This document shows, piece by piece, positions 11,371 through 21,616 of a DNA stretch of 35,740 nucleotides. The number at the start of each line of letters is the position of its first letter. Positions within the stretch are counted from its first letter, which is position 1. Source of the DNA: Gnetum montanum. Lineage: Eukaryota; Streptophyta; Gnetopsida; Gnetales; Gnetaceae. The DNA lies in assembly GCA_015680685.1 (NCBI GenBank), contig MNCI01037820.1, forward strand, positions 770,572-806,311, written 5' to 3'. A program made the translations under genes and the position numbers. A model generated the notes under the pieces. The model made no database searches. It was not told where the DNA came from and saw only the letters and a list, made by a program, of their open reading frames with translations.

Positions 11371-12300
11371 ATTAGACATGAACAATATCCCACAATTTGA
11401 AGGGGGATACAACGTTGATCCTTAAAATCATTTGCAAACATTTCACAACACATGTGCCTTGCAAAATATAGAAAATGAGTGGCAAAAACTCAAGTTGTCT
11501 CCACGGACACTGATCAAGGAAGTGGAAAGCTAGTACTAGTCCTTAGAACTAGAATCCATTCGCTGATGGAGTACCATGTTAGAACTATTCAACAATAAGT
11601 ATTAGACATACTCATGAGTGTCCAACCTATGAAAGAAAATCCAAGGATGGAAACAAGGACGACATAAACCCTTGGATGCTACCATGGGCTGATATTATGC
11701 ACTATTATGTCATTGCCCAGGCCATGGTTATTTGTAAAGGGAATAACTACGTCATCTCGTAGATGGGCTTAGGCATGAAATAAGAAGAACCCTTGGGACT
11801 TATGCCTATGGAAGGTTATCTAAGCTTAGGGCCCATCAAGTACAAAGATTGTTGGAGCAAGTTGCTAAAGAGGAAGGTGAGTTAGGGAAAAGAGAGCGTG
11901 GGGAAGAATATAATAGAGATCCTTCCTTCTGAAAGAAGGGAGTTAGATTTTGTGAGGATGAAGAAGAGTCACCACTTGAAGAGATGGTAAATAGGAAAAC
12001 CTTGCCCATTCAAAAACTTGCATTGGAAGTATCAGCAAAGGTGGACCAAATGTGGGACTCCCTAGATAATAGATTTCAAATAATTCTCAAAATAGTAGAT
12101 GAGTCTATAAAGGAAGCTAGTGATCGACAAAGAAGAAAAAAGAGAGAAGTTGAATATGCACATAAGAAAGGTAAGGGCAAAGTTCCAATCATCGAAGTGG
12201 TTATGGATTTAGATACAGATAATGATGGTGGATGTGAGATATGCTAATATGACCATCCTAAGGGATGTTGCCCTGTAATCCCACATCTATAGGAGTCTGG
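11371..12300 (+). pseudogene. Gag capsid-nucleocapsid region, with stops
   Basis: The frame at about 11380 reads NIPQFEGGYNVDP, a stop, then NHLQTFHNTCALQNI. This resembles the start of plant Ty3 capsid domains (PxFDGxxDPxxHLxxF). Further on, RLSKLRAHQVQRLLEQVAKEEGEL suits the capsid end. A coiled-coil-like stretch follows (11984-12247: DQMWDSLDNRFQIILKIVD) with a basic patch (RQRRKKREVE). Around 12230-12275 CEIC, a stop, then YDHPKGCC looks like a broken CCHC knuckle. Gag would form the particle and bind the RNA. Several stops and frame changes make this copy inactive. Confidence 0.6.
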
Positions 12301-12990
12301 GGTGTATGCACTCAACCCACAATTAAATAGAAAGCAAACATCCCGAAGGTTACCTTATCCCCAAGGTAACCCAAGACAGTTCCACCAACCCTTGATGTAT
12401 TATCCAAGTGGACTCCACCACAACCAAATGAGCAGTACCAACAGTGGCAGCACCCACAATCATGGGAAATGCCACCACCATGTCAACAATACCCTTACCA
12501 TCAACCTGACCCGTATGGATACTACGTGTAGTAGCCAATCTCTCCACGTGACTCTACTAGTCACATTTCTCCCCAACCTCACTACCAAGCTTATGAGTAT
12601 TATAGAACTCCTTCTCCTAGGGGTGATGTTTCACAAACATACTATCCTTCTCATTTGGTTGCATCTCTTCTACCCTTAACTCCATTACCACTTGCTCCAT
12701 CCTTGTAAGGTGAGCTCTCTACCTAGCTACAACAACGTAACACTACAAGGGCTGTTAATCTTCATCCTATTGTTGGTTCAAACAACTATGTAAAGAAGAG
12801 ATCTTTCTTTAAGACTGACAATCCAACCAAGTCCTTACAGTTACAAGCAGCTAACTCTCCAAAGGCCTCACCATCATCTAAAACTTTGAAAATCCTTTCA
12901 AACCAAAGGCCACATTCAACACACATGGTCATGTTGACACATGTCATTACTGATTGGATTAAGGCTAGCCATCTGCCTAGGAAATTCTCT
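12301..12990 (+). pseudogene. Pro/Gln/Tyr-rich spacer between gag and protease
   Basis: The region encodes repeated PPP, QQ, HQPDPYGYY and SPRGDVSQTYYPS phrases in shifting frames. This is a proline-, glutamine- and tyrosine-rich linker typical of the gag-pol junction in large plant Ty3 elements. No enzyme motif is present. It ends with VITDWIKASHLPRKFSDPGS, leading into the protease. Confidence 0.45.
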
Positions 12991-13014
12991 GATCCTGGGA
13001 GTCCTCTTATATAT

Positions 13015-13370
13015 TTACAAATTGCTGGGAATGAGCCATGAAAAGCTCTTTTGGATTCAGGTTTTGGTGTCAACTTAATCTCTCAAGAAATGTACAAACC
13101 CTAGAACCTGCCTCCACTAAAAAAGAGTAACATTTGTTTAGAGTTGGCTAACCAATCCATCACTATCCCATTAGGACTAGTGGAGGACATTGTTACCACT
13201 ATTTGTGGATGGTCATATCCAGCTAACTTCCTAGTTATTCAAGTCAAGAACTATAAGGGAAACTTCCCTATCATAACGGGAAGAGCATGGCTAAGCACAA
13301 TTGACGCATGCCTAGGAATACATGATCTTTCCCTAAAAATATCAAAGAAAAATACATTTGGAAAGATCAA
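13015..13370 (+). pseudogene. Retroviral-type aspartic protease domain
   Basis: The active-site loop LLDSGFGVNLISQEMY lies at about 13048-13095, with the catalytic Asp codon at 13054. The family usually has D-T/S-G-A. The C-terminal flap-end motif PIITGRAWLSTIDACLGI (about 13270-13322) fits the hydrophobic-G-R motif. A TGA just upstream (13038-13040) stands where a CGA arginine codon would suit, consistent with a C-to-T change. The protease would cut the gag-pol polyprotein. The frame at 13144-13524 is the open part of the domain and its downstream linker. Confidence 0.75.
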
Positions 13371-13960
13371 GAAGAAGAAATTTGCATGCATCGCATACAG
13401 TGACACAAGGTGTAGTTGCGTGCAAAATTCCTGGTTTGCACAACGTTTAACATTACCTGCATGCAACCAATGTGCACAAGTAACTAACATACAAAGTTGC
13501 CTGTATGCGGTAGCCACAAGATAGGAAGGCACCCAGTGGTTAACAGCTAACCAAGAGAGCAACTCAACTATATGAATGGAACCAACTAAGGGTTTGACTT
13601 GTGCTTACATCGATAACATAGACACATTAGAGCAATTCCATCTCCAACTTCCAAGTCTCAACATTAAAAATATCAATTAGGGAAAGTTGGAAATCGCTAA
13701 CAACTTTAAGTAAGAGCACCTAGAGTTAAAATTGTTGCCCACCGGTATGGAGTACACATATCTCAAAAATGCAAAATCGGTAATTATTAATGTTAGGCTC
13801 ACTCCTCAACAAAGAGAGAGACTACTAAAAATGGTAAACAAATGGTCGAAAGCCTTCACTTGGTCATATCCCAAATTAACCAAAATAGACCCTATGATAT
13901 GCTAACATAGGATTTACACTGACTCCTCCATGAAGCCTAAACAACAATCGCAGAGATGAT
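13371..13960 (+). pseudogene. Linker between protease and reverse transcriptase
   Basis: Degenerate coding DNA in the pol frame without catalytic motifs. About 13740-13905 reads as a stretch of conserved type that precedes plant Ty3 reverse transcriptases (MEYTYLKNAKSVIINVRLTP, then KAFTWSYPK). Stops interrupt it. Confidence 0.4.
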
Positions 13961-14520
13961 TGAACCCAAAGTGGAAGTAACTGGTTAAGGAGGAAATTCA
14001 ATAGCTACTAAAAGCTAGGTTCATCTATCCCATTGTTGATAGCGAATGGGTTAGTCCATTAGTTATTGTGCCCAAAAAGGGAGGAAAATGGAGGGTGTGT
14101 ATAGAATTTAGGCTACTAAACATGGCAACATTCAAATACCACTTTCCATTGCCATTCATTTACCAAGTCTTAGAAACCATTGCAGGGCATCGCTACTATA
14201 GTTTTCTGGATGGATACAGTGGATACAACCAAATCCAAATACCACCAAAAGACCAAGCCCAATCCACGTTCACAAGTCCTTGGGGGACATTTTCATACAA
14301 ACAAATGTCCTTTGGCTTGTGCAATGCTCCTGCAACATTTCAACATTTGGTTCTAAGTATCTTTCAATAGCAAATAGGGAATGGTGTAGAAGTCTTCATG
14401 GATGATTTCTCCACCTATGAAGAAAACGTCGATCAAGCATTGGATTGATTAGAGCAAGTACTAAAATGATGTGTTGAAACCAATTTAAGGCTCAACTAAC
14501 AAAAAAGCCATTTAATGGTC
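13961..14520 (+). pseudogene. Reverse transcriptase domain, broken
   Basis: Recognisable blocks in order: EWVSPLVIVPKKGGKWRVC (about 14047), the fingers motif RLLNMATFKYHFPLP, SFLDGYSGYNQIQI (FxDxxSGY, first catalytic Asp), PWGTFSYKQMSFGLCNAPATF, and FMDDF at 14395-14409, the YxDD active site with Phe and Met. Both active-site aspartates are kept. A TAG at 14368-14370 and later stops break the frame, though the same frame continues through 14515-14781 into RNase H. The enzyme would copy element RNA into DNA in the particle. The domain length fits the family. Confidence 0.9.
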
Positions 14521-15357
14521 CAAGAAGCTGTAGTATTAGGGCATAAGATTTTACAAACAGGGATAGAGGTAGACCCCAAAAAGATCAAAGTCATCCAAGG
14601 AATCATACGCCAACTTGAAACTATAAAAGACATCCGATCATTCCTTGGACACACTCGCTATTATATAGGATTCATAAAAAACTTCTCAAGGGTTGCAAAA
14701 CCATTGGTTGAACTAACGAAAAAGGATGTACCTTTCAAATGGACCAGAGAATGTGAGTTAGGTTTTCAAACTTTAAAATAGAAGCTTGTAGAAACACCTA
14801 TTCTACAAGCTCATGACTGGTCTAGACCATTCCATATAATGATTGACGCATCCAACTTTGCCTTAGGAGCCGTACTTACGTAGTTGGATGACCAGAAACA
14901 ACTCTATTACATCCATTGTGTGAGTCAAAGTATTGCTGGTGCACGGCTTAACTACACCACAATAGAAAAAAAGTTAATGGCTATGGTGTTTGCACTAGAT
15001 AAGTTTAGGCACTATGTATTGGGCTATAAGATATTTGTACACACAGACCATAGTGCAATTCAGTTCCTACTAAATAAACTAATGGTGAGCCCTTGCATCA
15101 TACGATGGCTGGTAATCTTACAAGAGTTCGATCTTACAATGATAGATCATAAAGGCACCAAGAACATTGTTGCTGATTATTTATCTCAGTTAAGATGGGA
15201 CAACAAAGAGGACGAATATCCACTTTGTGATCACTTTCCTAATGAATTCCTCTTTGTAGGTGTAGTAAATAATCAATTAACCATAGAAATAAATTGGTAT
15301 AGTAGCATTCTTACCTATCTCCTTACACAAGAAACACACACAAGAGTTAGACACTAA
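14521..15357 (+). pseudogene. RT connection and RNase H domains, broken
   Basis: The thumb/connection part reads IRSFLGHTRYYIGFIKNFSRVAKPL (about 14635-14704), a strong Ty3 signature. RNase H follows from about 14830: HIMIDASNFALGAVL carries the first catalytic Asp, NYTTIEKKLMAMVFALDKFRHYVLG contains the Glu, and FVHTDHSAIQFLL (about 15031) the next Asp. The final GTKNIVADYLSQL is the usual D-x-L-S-R box with Gln for Arg. Stops are at about 14779-14781 and 14881. The frame ends at 15355; integrase lies one base out of frame, so a frameshift lies at about 15350-15365. Confidence 0.85.
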
Positions 15358-16200
15358 AAAGAAACAGCAGTTTCTTCACCGAGCCAAATATTTCATGGAA
15401 ATCAATGGACACCTTTATAAGGTGTGTCCCGGTGGCTTGGTCTGATAGTGTGTTCCCAATGTAGAGTAATTATGAGTTCTCCAATATGCTCATGAGGGTC
15501 CTTGTGGGGGTCATTATGTTGGGAGACGAACAACCATTAAAATCTTTCTTGTAGGATATTATTGGCCTACATTGTTTTGGGACACTCATCATTTTGTCCA
15601 CTCTTGTGAGCACTACCAATGTGATGGGGGAATGACTACTAGGATGGAGGGTCCACAACAATGGATTCAACCTTTGGAACCCTTCGATATATGGGGAATT
15701 GATTTTATGGGGCCTATTATACCAATGTCCAATAGAAAAGCTTACATTGTCATTGTCATGAACTACTTTATAAAATGGGCAGAAGCAGTTGCTATTATGG
15801 ACTATACATCATCTACCGCTGCACGATTTGTTCAACAACAAATCATTAACAAGTTTTTTGTGCCTCGTGCACTCATTTCGGATAATGGTACATATTTTAT
15901 GGGTGCGACTTTTCAAAAGTTGATGCAATGCTTAGGAGTTAAACACAAATTGACTACACCATACCACCCTCAAGCGAATGGTCAACCCAAAGTAACCAAT
16001 AGGGAGATTACAAAAATATTGATAAGAACCATTAGCAAGTATAGGTGAGACTAGAGCACCAAACTGAACGATGCTCTTTGGGCATACTGCTCCACATGGA
16101 AACTCCCTATAGGCTACTCTCCCTATGAGTTAGTGTATGGAAAACTCCCAATGCTTCCTATTCAAGCAGAACTCCATACACTATCTATGGCATGTGATCT
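15358..16200 (+). pseudogene. Integrase domain with catalytic Glu changed to Lys
   Basis: The zinc HHCC module reads GGHYVGRR to HHFVHSCEHYQC (about 15507-15625). The catalytic core has WGIDFMGP (Asp codon 15701), ISDNGTYF (Asp codon 15881) and NGQPKVTNREI. The expected Glu position, 35 residues after the second Asp, is AAA (Lys) at 15989-15991, where the family has GAA or GAG. A conserved downstream block (YSPYELVYGKLPMLPI, about 16108-16155) supports the C-terminal end. No chromodomain follows. Integrase would insert the DNA copy; with Lys at this position it should be inactive. The frame is open from 15572 to 16048. Confidence 0.88.
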
Positions 16201-17517
16201 CAACCTTGACACTAGTGAGAATTCAAGCACACCCCTTAGTCATAATAAAGAAACATGGGCTACAAACACTAGTTATGGCACTAGAAAGACATGTTACTCA
16301 TGCCCAAAGGTTCCCTCTAACTAAGTCCCTTTCTCGCTTTCTACTTCCCTATCTTTCTCTCCTTGGAATGGTAGTGACTCGATGGATGCATTCTTGTTGC
16401 TTCATGAGGACAGGTTGGTCAAATGTGTTGATGCAAGGTCATTGAGTGTGGTTTGTTTGAACCTGGATTTGGAATGAATTCTATTCATTCACCATAACCA
16501 TCTAATACACAAAGGACTTTACACCACCTTGCTCTTGGGATTCATTCCATTTTCTCCTCTCCTTCCATATTTCTTTCCATATTACATCTCATTATCAGTT
16601 TTGTGATTAGTCTATGTCTTGGCTGACGCATTGTTAGTCTTCAGTAAACTCGTGGGTAAGTTCTTAACCATTGTTCCATATGTCATTCTTAGAGCCTATG
16701 GACTCTTTGGTTTGTAAGTCTATCAGGGCATAAAAGGCATGGGCTTGTTGTGTGGAGGACACACTGGCATTTCTTTTTGGTGCAATTGTTAAGTTTTTTC
16801 CCTTAAACATTCCTCACAATCAACCATTTCTTATTTCATCCCCATCCATTACATCTATTTTATTAGCTTCACCATTGTTATTTCTCTTATCTTTCTTGTT
16901 TCTACAGTTTTTCCACCCTATCGTTACCGGAGGTTCGCTCTTAGTTGTGGGGGCCCTATCACAAATTTTTCCATGCAATTACCTATCTCACCCCTACACC
17001 TTGGGTAGTTATCAGTTAAAGACCTCTAATCCAGTATCTACCATACCCACAACCCAGCCAATGCACTTATATCGAGCCAAGGTATCAACTACATTATGGC
17101 TTATCTATCCTTGCTAATTTGTGACTATGTTGTGTGTGCAGATGGCAATTACACCATCAATGGATTGGGATAGGAGGAAGCACTCAGGATGGACTGGAGC
17201 TGGAGCATTTATGCAAGGAACAAGTTTGGTCATGGGGCTATGGATGAACAACGAAATGCACATTTCTAACATTGGCAGCAACGCACCTCATTTTCTTTTC
17301 TCTTTCTCTTCAAGATGTTGAATGAGGGTCTAAATGTCATCTATGTACAGTGTTCACCATAATGGATGTGAACACCAATGTTGTAATATGTTTATCGATC
17401 CGTTCACCAAGCACCTCGAGTATGTTATTTCCTGTCGCTGTCAATTCTCATTCAGTTAATAATCCCATACCTTCCCAATATTTTGTAAGGAACTTAAGGA
17501 TGAGTTTTCACTTAGTC
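16201..17517 (+). other. 3' non-coding region of the Ty3 element
   Basis: Between integrase and the 3' LTR lies about 1.3 kb without an intact ORF. Frames at 16133-16445 extend integrase-type sequence and those at 16752-17117 and 17121-17321 have no recognised domain. The block from about 16440 aligns by eye in reverse with 34207-35215 of the right-hand element (shared phrases such as CACCACCTTG and CATTCC). It is therefore a conserved part of the family, not random flank. Confidence 0.6.
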
Positions 17518-17526
17518 ATGGGGGTA
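17518..17526 (+). promoter_or_regulatory. Polypurine tract
   Basis: ATGGGGGTA directly precedes the 3' LTR, within AGTCATGGGGGTA. The same tract abuts the 3' LTR of the minus-strand element at 34207-34215. It would prime plus-strand DNA synthesis. Confidence 0.65.
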
Positions 17527-18349
17527 TGATGAACCGCAATATTGGGGCCATGATATTGAGTATGCGATATCAAAGCCTTCCAAGTGATATCGAACATTCG
17601 ATATCGGGGCTTGTCTTGTCGCATATAAAGAAGAGGCGGGCACACTTGGTTTGGCAATAGTTAGTGAATTAGTCTTAGTCCCTTACCCGAACTCTTGCCT
17701 TTTTCACTTCTTAGAGTTAGAATTATTTCTAAGTGCCCATAGTAGGAGTCATAAAGCAAACGAATCCTTATTTGAGCATTGTGTACCTGAGCACACCTTG
17801 TGGCGGGAAATAAAAACAAACTTTGCAGCGTTTAGAATAGCTTATTTAATGTTATTTATAGTTATTTAATGCTTTCCTTAGTTAATTAATGTTCTCTCTC
17901 TCACCTTGTTAACTATCCCAAGTAAGCACACTCAGTACGACCACTTCAAGCATGTGTGGAATGCTTGGTAACCCAGTAGCAATTAGCATTTGGTAATCCC
18001 AGTAATGTTGCACTGGTTCAAGATGTGTACAGCAAGTGGGAATGAATGCTAGTGTTAAGACTAGTTAGAGTATAGTAGATTAGTTAAATTGAATTAGTTA
18101 CTTAATTAGTTCACTTCTCCCTTTGTAGCACCAAGATATAAAGCATCAGAAAATATATAAAAATCATATACCTCAAGTTCACTTAACCATACAATTGCAC
18201 TATACAAGTAAGCTTGGGAAGACTATAATTGATTAACCCGCCCGGGTTCTGTAAAGGCGCATAAGCACCTAGTCCTTGGAATTCAACCGAATTGTGCGTG
18301 TATGCTTGTATTCATACGGTTGAGCGTAGGGATACCTTGCCGCTCATCA
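17527..18349 (+). repeat. 3' LTR of the Ty3/gypsy element
   Basis: It begins TGATGA and ends CTCATCA, followed by AAAAG. The palindrome array starts at 17538, 17552, 17566, 17586 and 17600 (steps 14, 14, 20, 14) and TATAAA is at 17624. It lacks the foreign block of the 5' LTR and so shows the true middle of this LTR subtype, including two GGTAATCCCAG-like stretches near 17968-18004. Confidence 0.9.
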
Positions 18350-18354
18350 AAAAG
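18350..18354 (+). repeat. Target-site duplication AAAAG, right copy
   Basis: The five bases after the 3' LTR end match those at 9442-9446, marking the insertion point in the LINE. Confidence 0.85.
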
Positions 18355-20283
18355 AAAGAAAGACATATTACAGAAGATATGATGATGGAGTAACAAAGTG
18401 TAACATGCTATCCAAAATAAGAAAAAATACTTTAAGGAATGGCTACAAATCAATAGCTAAGAAAATAGGCTAATATACAAAATGATAAAGGAGGCAACTG
18501 TAGCAATAGTTAAAGCTAAACCTAAGGCTGTGGATAGTTTTTATGAGAAATTAGAAACCAAGGAGAAAAATCTATTTATAAATTGGCAAAAATCATAACC
18601 AAGAAATGTAAGGACACTAATCATGTCAAATGCATCAAGGAAGCAAATAAAAGAATTTTGGTGAAAGACAATGAAATTTTCGATAGGTGGAAAATCATTT
18701 TCAAGAAATATTAAATGAAGAATTTCCAAGAGAATATATCTAAGAAGAAGAACCATATGCTTTGGTTCATGAACTTTCCTTCTCTAAGGTAAAAATAGCC
18801 TTATGAAAGATGAAAAATAGAAAAGTTGTTGGACTAGATAACATTCCTATAGAAGCTAATAAAGTAGTGGAAGATATAGGATGATTTTGTACTTATTCTC
18901 TTGGAAATTATACCCTTAAATTCTCTTGGAAATATTAAATGAAGAATTTCCAAGAGAATTTCCAATGAAATTTTTTGTTCCCATTTATGAAAAAAACATA
19001 CAAAATTGTGCAAACTATAGAGGGATCAAGCTAATAAGCCATACTATGAAGCTTTGGGAGAGAGTCATAAAGCATCATCTCATACTTGAATCAATAGTAT
19101 CAAAAAAATTTTGGATACATGCCAAGGAGATCTACTATAGAGACTATTTCTTGATATGACAGCTAATGGAGAAATTCAAAAAACATAACAACAATCTACA
19201 TAGGATCTTTATTGATTTGGAAAAAACATATGAGAGAGTGCCTAGAAGATATTATTTGGTAGGCCTTGTGGAGGAAAAACATCCTTGATAAATATATTAA
19301 ACTAGTTCAAGATGTGTATGAATGAGCTACCACTAAAATTAGAATGGGTTATAGAATAACATCTAATTTTCTAGTCATAGTAAGTCTACATGAAGGGTCT
19401 ACACTTAGCTTGTACTTATTTACTATTATTATGAATAAATTAACAAAAAATACAATATGAAATCCCTTGGTGTATGCTATTTTTAGATGATATTGTGTTG
19501 GTAGAAACAACTCAAGAAAATATTGTTGGTAAAATTGAGAAGTGGAGATATGCTTTAGAATCAAAAACCGGAAAAATTAGCATAAGTAAGACAAAATATA
19601 TGGAATGCAATTTTAATAACATCATAAATAATGGTGAAATAGAAGGGACAATTCAAGGCAAAAAAGTCCCTCACTACAAACAGTTTCACTACTTAAGATC
19701 AATCCTTCAATAAGATGGTGAAACTAATAAAGATATTAAAAATAAAATTGAGGCAAGATGGTCAAAATAAAGACATGTTAATGGTGTTCTATGTGATAAA
19801 AGAATACCAATAAAATTAAAGAGCAAATTTTACAGGACACCAATCAAGCCTATTATCTTATATGGTGTTGAATATTAAGCAATACAAAAGAGGTATGAAT
19901 AATAAATTAGTGTGGTAGAAATCCAAATGCTTTGATAGATGTTGAATATTACTAGAAGAGATAAATTACATAATAAAGACATTAGAGGAAGACTTAGAGT
20001 GACATTTATTCTAGATAAGCTACAACAATGCTGACTTAGATGGTTTAGACATGTACAAAGAAGATTAGACAATAAGCCTATAAACAAACGTTGCTACATT
20101 ACTATTCCAAGAAAGCCACCCAAAGGAAGACCAAAGAAGACATCGGAGAAAATGATCAAAGATGAATTGAAGACAATACAAATAAATATATATCTAGCTT
20201 TTCATAGAGGCAAATGATAAGAAAAAACTCATGTAGCTGACCCCAATTTTTTGGGACAAGGCTAGGATGCTTATGATGATGAC
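18355..20283 (+). pseudogene. RTE-type LINE reverse transcriptase to 3' end, decayed
   Basis: This continues the LINE interrupted at 9446. Blocks in order: KCNMLSKIRKN (about 18394), KVVGLDNIPIEANK (about 18824), NCANYRGIKLISHTMKLWER (about 19004), MLFLDDIVLVETT (19474; the F-A-D-D active site as F-L-D-D), KISISKTKYMECNF, HYKQFHYLRSILQ, and near the end WFRHVQRRLDNKPINKRC (about 20041). The 3' terminus has GTAGCTGACCCCAA, then TGGGACAAGGCTAGGATG, ending in ATG repeats at about 20264-20283, as in plant RTE elements. Many stops and frameshifts are present. It would have made a polymerase for target-primed copying. Confidence 0.88.
18718..18962. repeat. Local direct and inverted copies of one 15-bp string in the LINE
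   Basis: AATTTCCAAGAGAAT occurs at about 18721 and 18946, and its complement (ATTCTCTTGGAAAT) at about 18896 and 18918. ATTAAATGAAGAATTTCC also appears twice. The second cluster replaces LINE sequence expected before the NCANYRGIKL block. Confidence 0.7.
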
Positions 20284-21616
20284 AAGAATACTATTAACTC
20301 AAAGATTAAAATTTGTGTTGACAAGAAGGTTAAATTTGATGGTGAAGATTCTCAACATAAGATCAATAACAAGCAACAAGGTGAAGATCTTTCACAAGTG
20401 CTACTACATTCTTACATTGATACAAATATTGGTATTTAGCCACAACTCTCCATCTTGAATCCTTTTGTTATTTTAAGTTCAAGCATGTATATTAAAAAGT
20501 GATGTAAATTTTATTAGAACTAGGAACTTCCTACTAACAATTGATTTTCTTCACTTATTTTTTTTCAATACATTAATTATAAGGCTATACAAGTGAATAG
20601 TTGGTTCTAAAATCAAAAAGATTTTTCTTTCCATGTGTGTATATATATATTTAATGATGTCTACTTAATATTAAGCTTGTGATGTGCTCTAAATTTTCTT
20701 TGTTTATTACCAATATTTAGTTTGGCATCCTACACCCCATATTAAAATATTAAAATTTAATCTAAACTAATTTAAGTGTAGACAATAAAAGCTATTCTAG
20801 CCTAGACAATAAGTATCTATTCTTGGTTGTCATACATACATCGAATTCACATAATCACCTCTAAGTTACCAACCAATTGCTATTGAATGAACCAAGTAAG
20901 AGCACTATTAGGATTACCAAACATTTTTTATTATGCTTGAAACCAATCATACTTATATCACCATAACTATCATGCGATGAAACATAAATAATTAAGTGCA
21001 TGTGAAGTCAAGGAAAAAGGAAATTAAATTACATGTAAAGAAATCATTAAACTAAAAGGAAATTAAATTACAATTAAAGAAAACATTAAACTAAGTCAAG
21101 TACTATAATATAGGTAAATTGATGTTGAGCTTATTATTATTGATGAAGATGTGTCCAAATACATAATCACTCAAATAATATTCTAGTAAATCAATCTACA
21201 TTCATGTTGTAGCTACTAGGTGAAAAATTCTAACTTCTATAAGAAAAATTGCAAGATCTTTACTAAAACTATGATCAAATGATGTCATAAATGCATGTGA
21301 TACTCATATTTATATAGGTGTTTATTGCCTCTCCATTAATGTAGGTGATCCTACATCAACATTGATATGTTGATGTAGTGAACCAAAATCTATTCATCAT
21401 AACCCCATGACTAATTAAAAACTAATCTTTGGATCAACAAAATTAGGATATAGTTTATTTATAGAATCCAGGAGTAACTCAATTGATCTAACTAACTAAA
21501 GTATTACATTAAAAAATTTACTCAAGTACTTTACAACTTTGACAAACATTAAAAGTTGGGCATATTATCCTTACAAAACTATGCAAATAAGTACAAAAAG
21601 GCATAAGTCATATGCC
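20284..21616. other. AT-rich intergenic DNA with a pair of hairpins
   Basis: No gene is supported. A TA microsatellite lies at about 20637-20650. Two adjoining short hairpins lie at 21341-21354 and 21351-21378. Small open frames here have biased low-complexity content and no motifs. Confidence 0.5.
21341..21378. repeat. Two adjoining hairpins sharing a TGAT loop
   Basis: The larger is a perfect 12-bp stem: CTACATCAACAT at 21351-21362, loop TGAT, and ATGTTGATGTAG at 21367-21378. Overlapping its left edge is a 5-bp stem, GTAGG-TGAT-CCTAC, at 21341-21354. Both loops read TGAT. Confidence 0.85.

Larger units (their letters stand above)
9447..18349 (+). mobile_element. Complete but inactive Ty3/gypsy LTR retrotransposon (Tat/Athila-like)
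   Basis: The element is 8,903 bp with LTRs of 816 bp (9447-10262) and 823 bp (17527-18349), flanked by AAAAG. Order inside: primer site, gag, protease, reverse transcriptase, RNase H, integrase, about 1.2 kb of non-coding 3' region, polypurine tract. Integrase after RNase H defines the Ty3/gypsy order. No chromodomain was seen, and the tRNA-Asp-type primer site is usual in the Tat/Athila branch; that placement is inference. Stops interrupt every domain and a frameshift separates RNase H from integrase near 15355, so it cannot encode a working polyprotein. It sits inside an RTE LINE in the same orientation. The two LTRs look roughly 95% alike over their first 400 bp, so it is not very recent. 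Confidence 0.93.
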
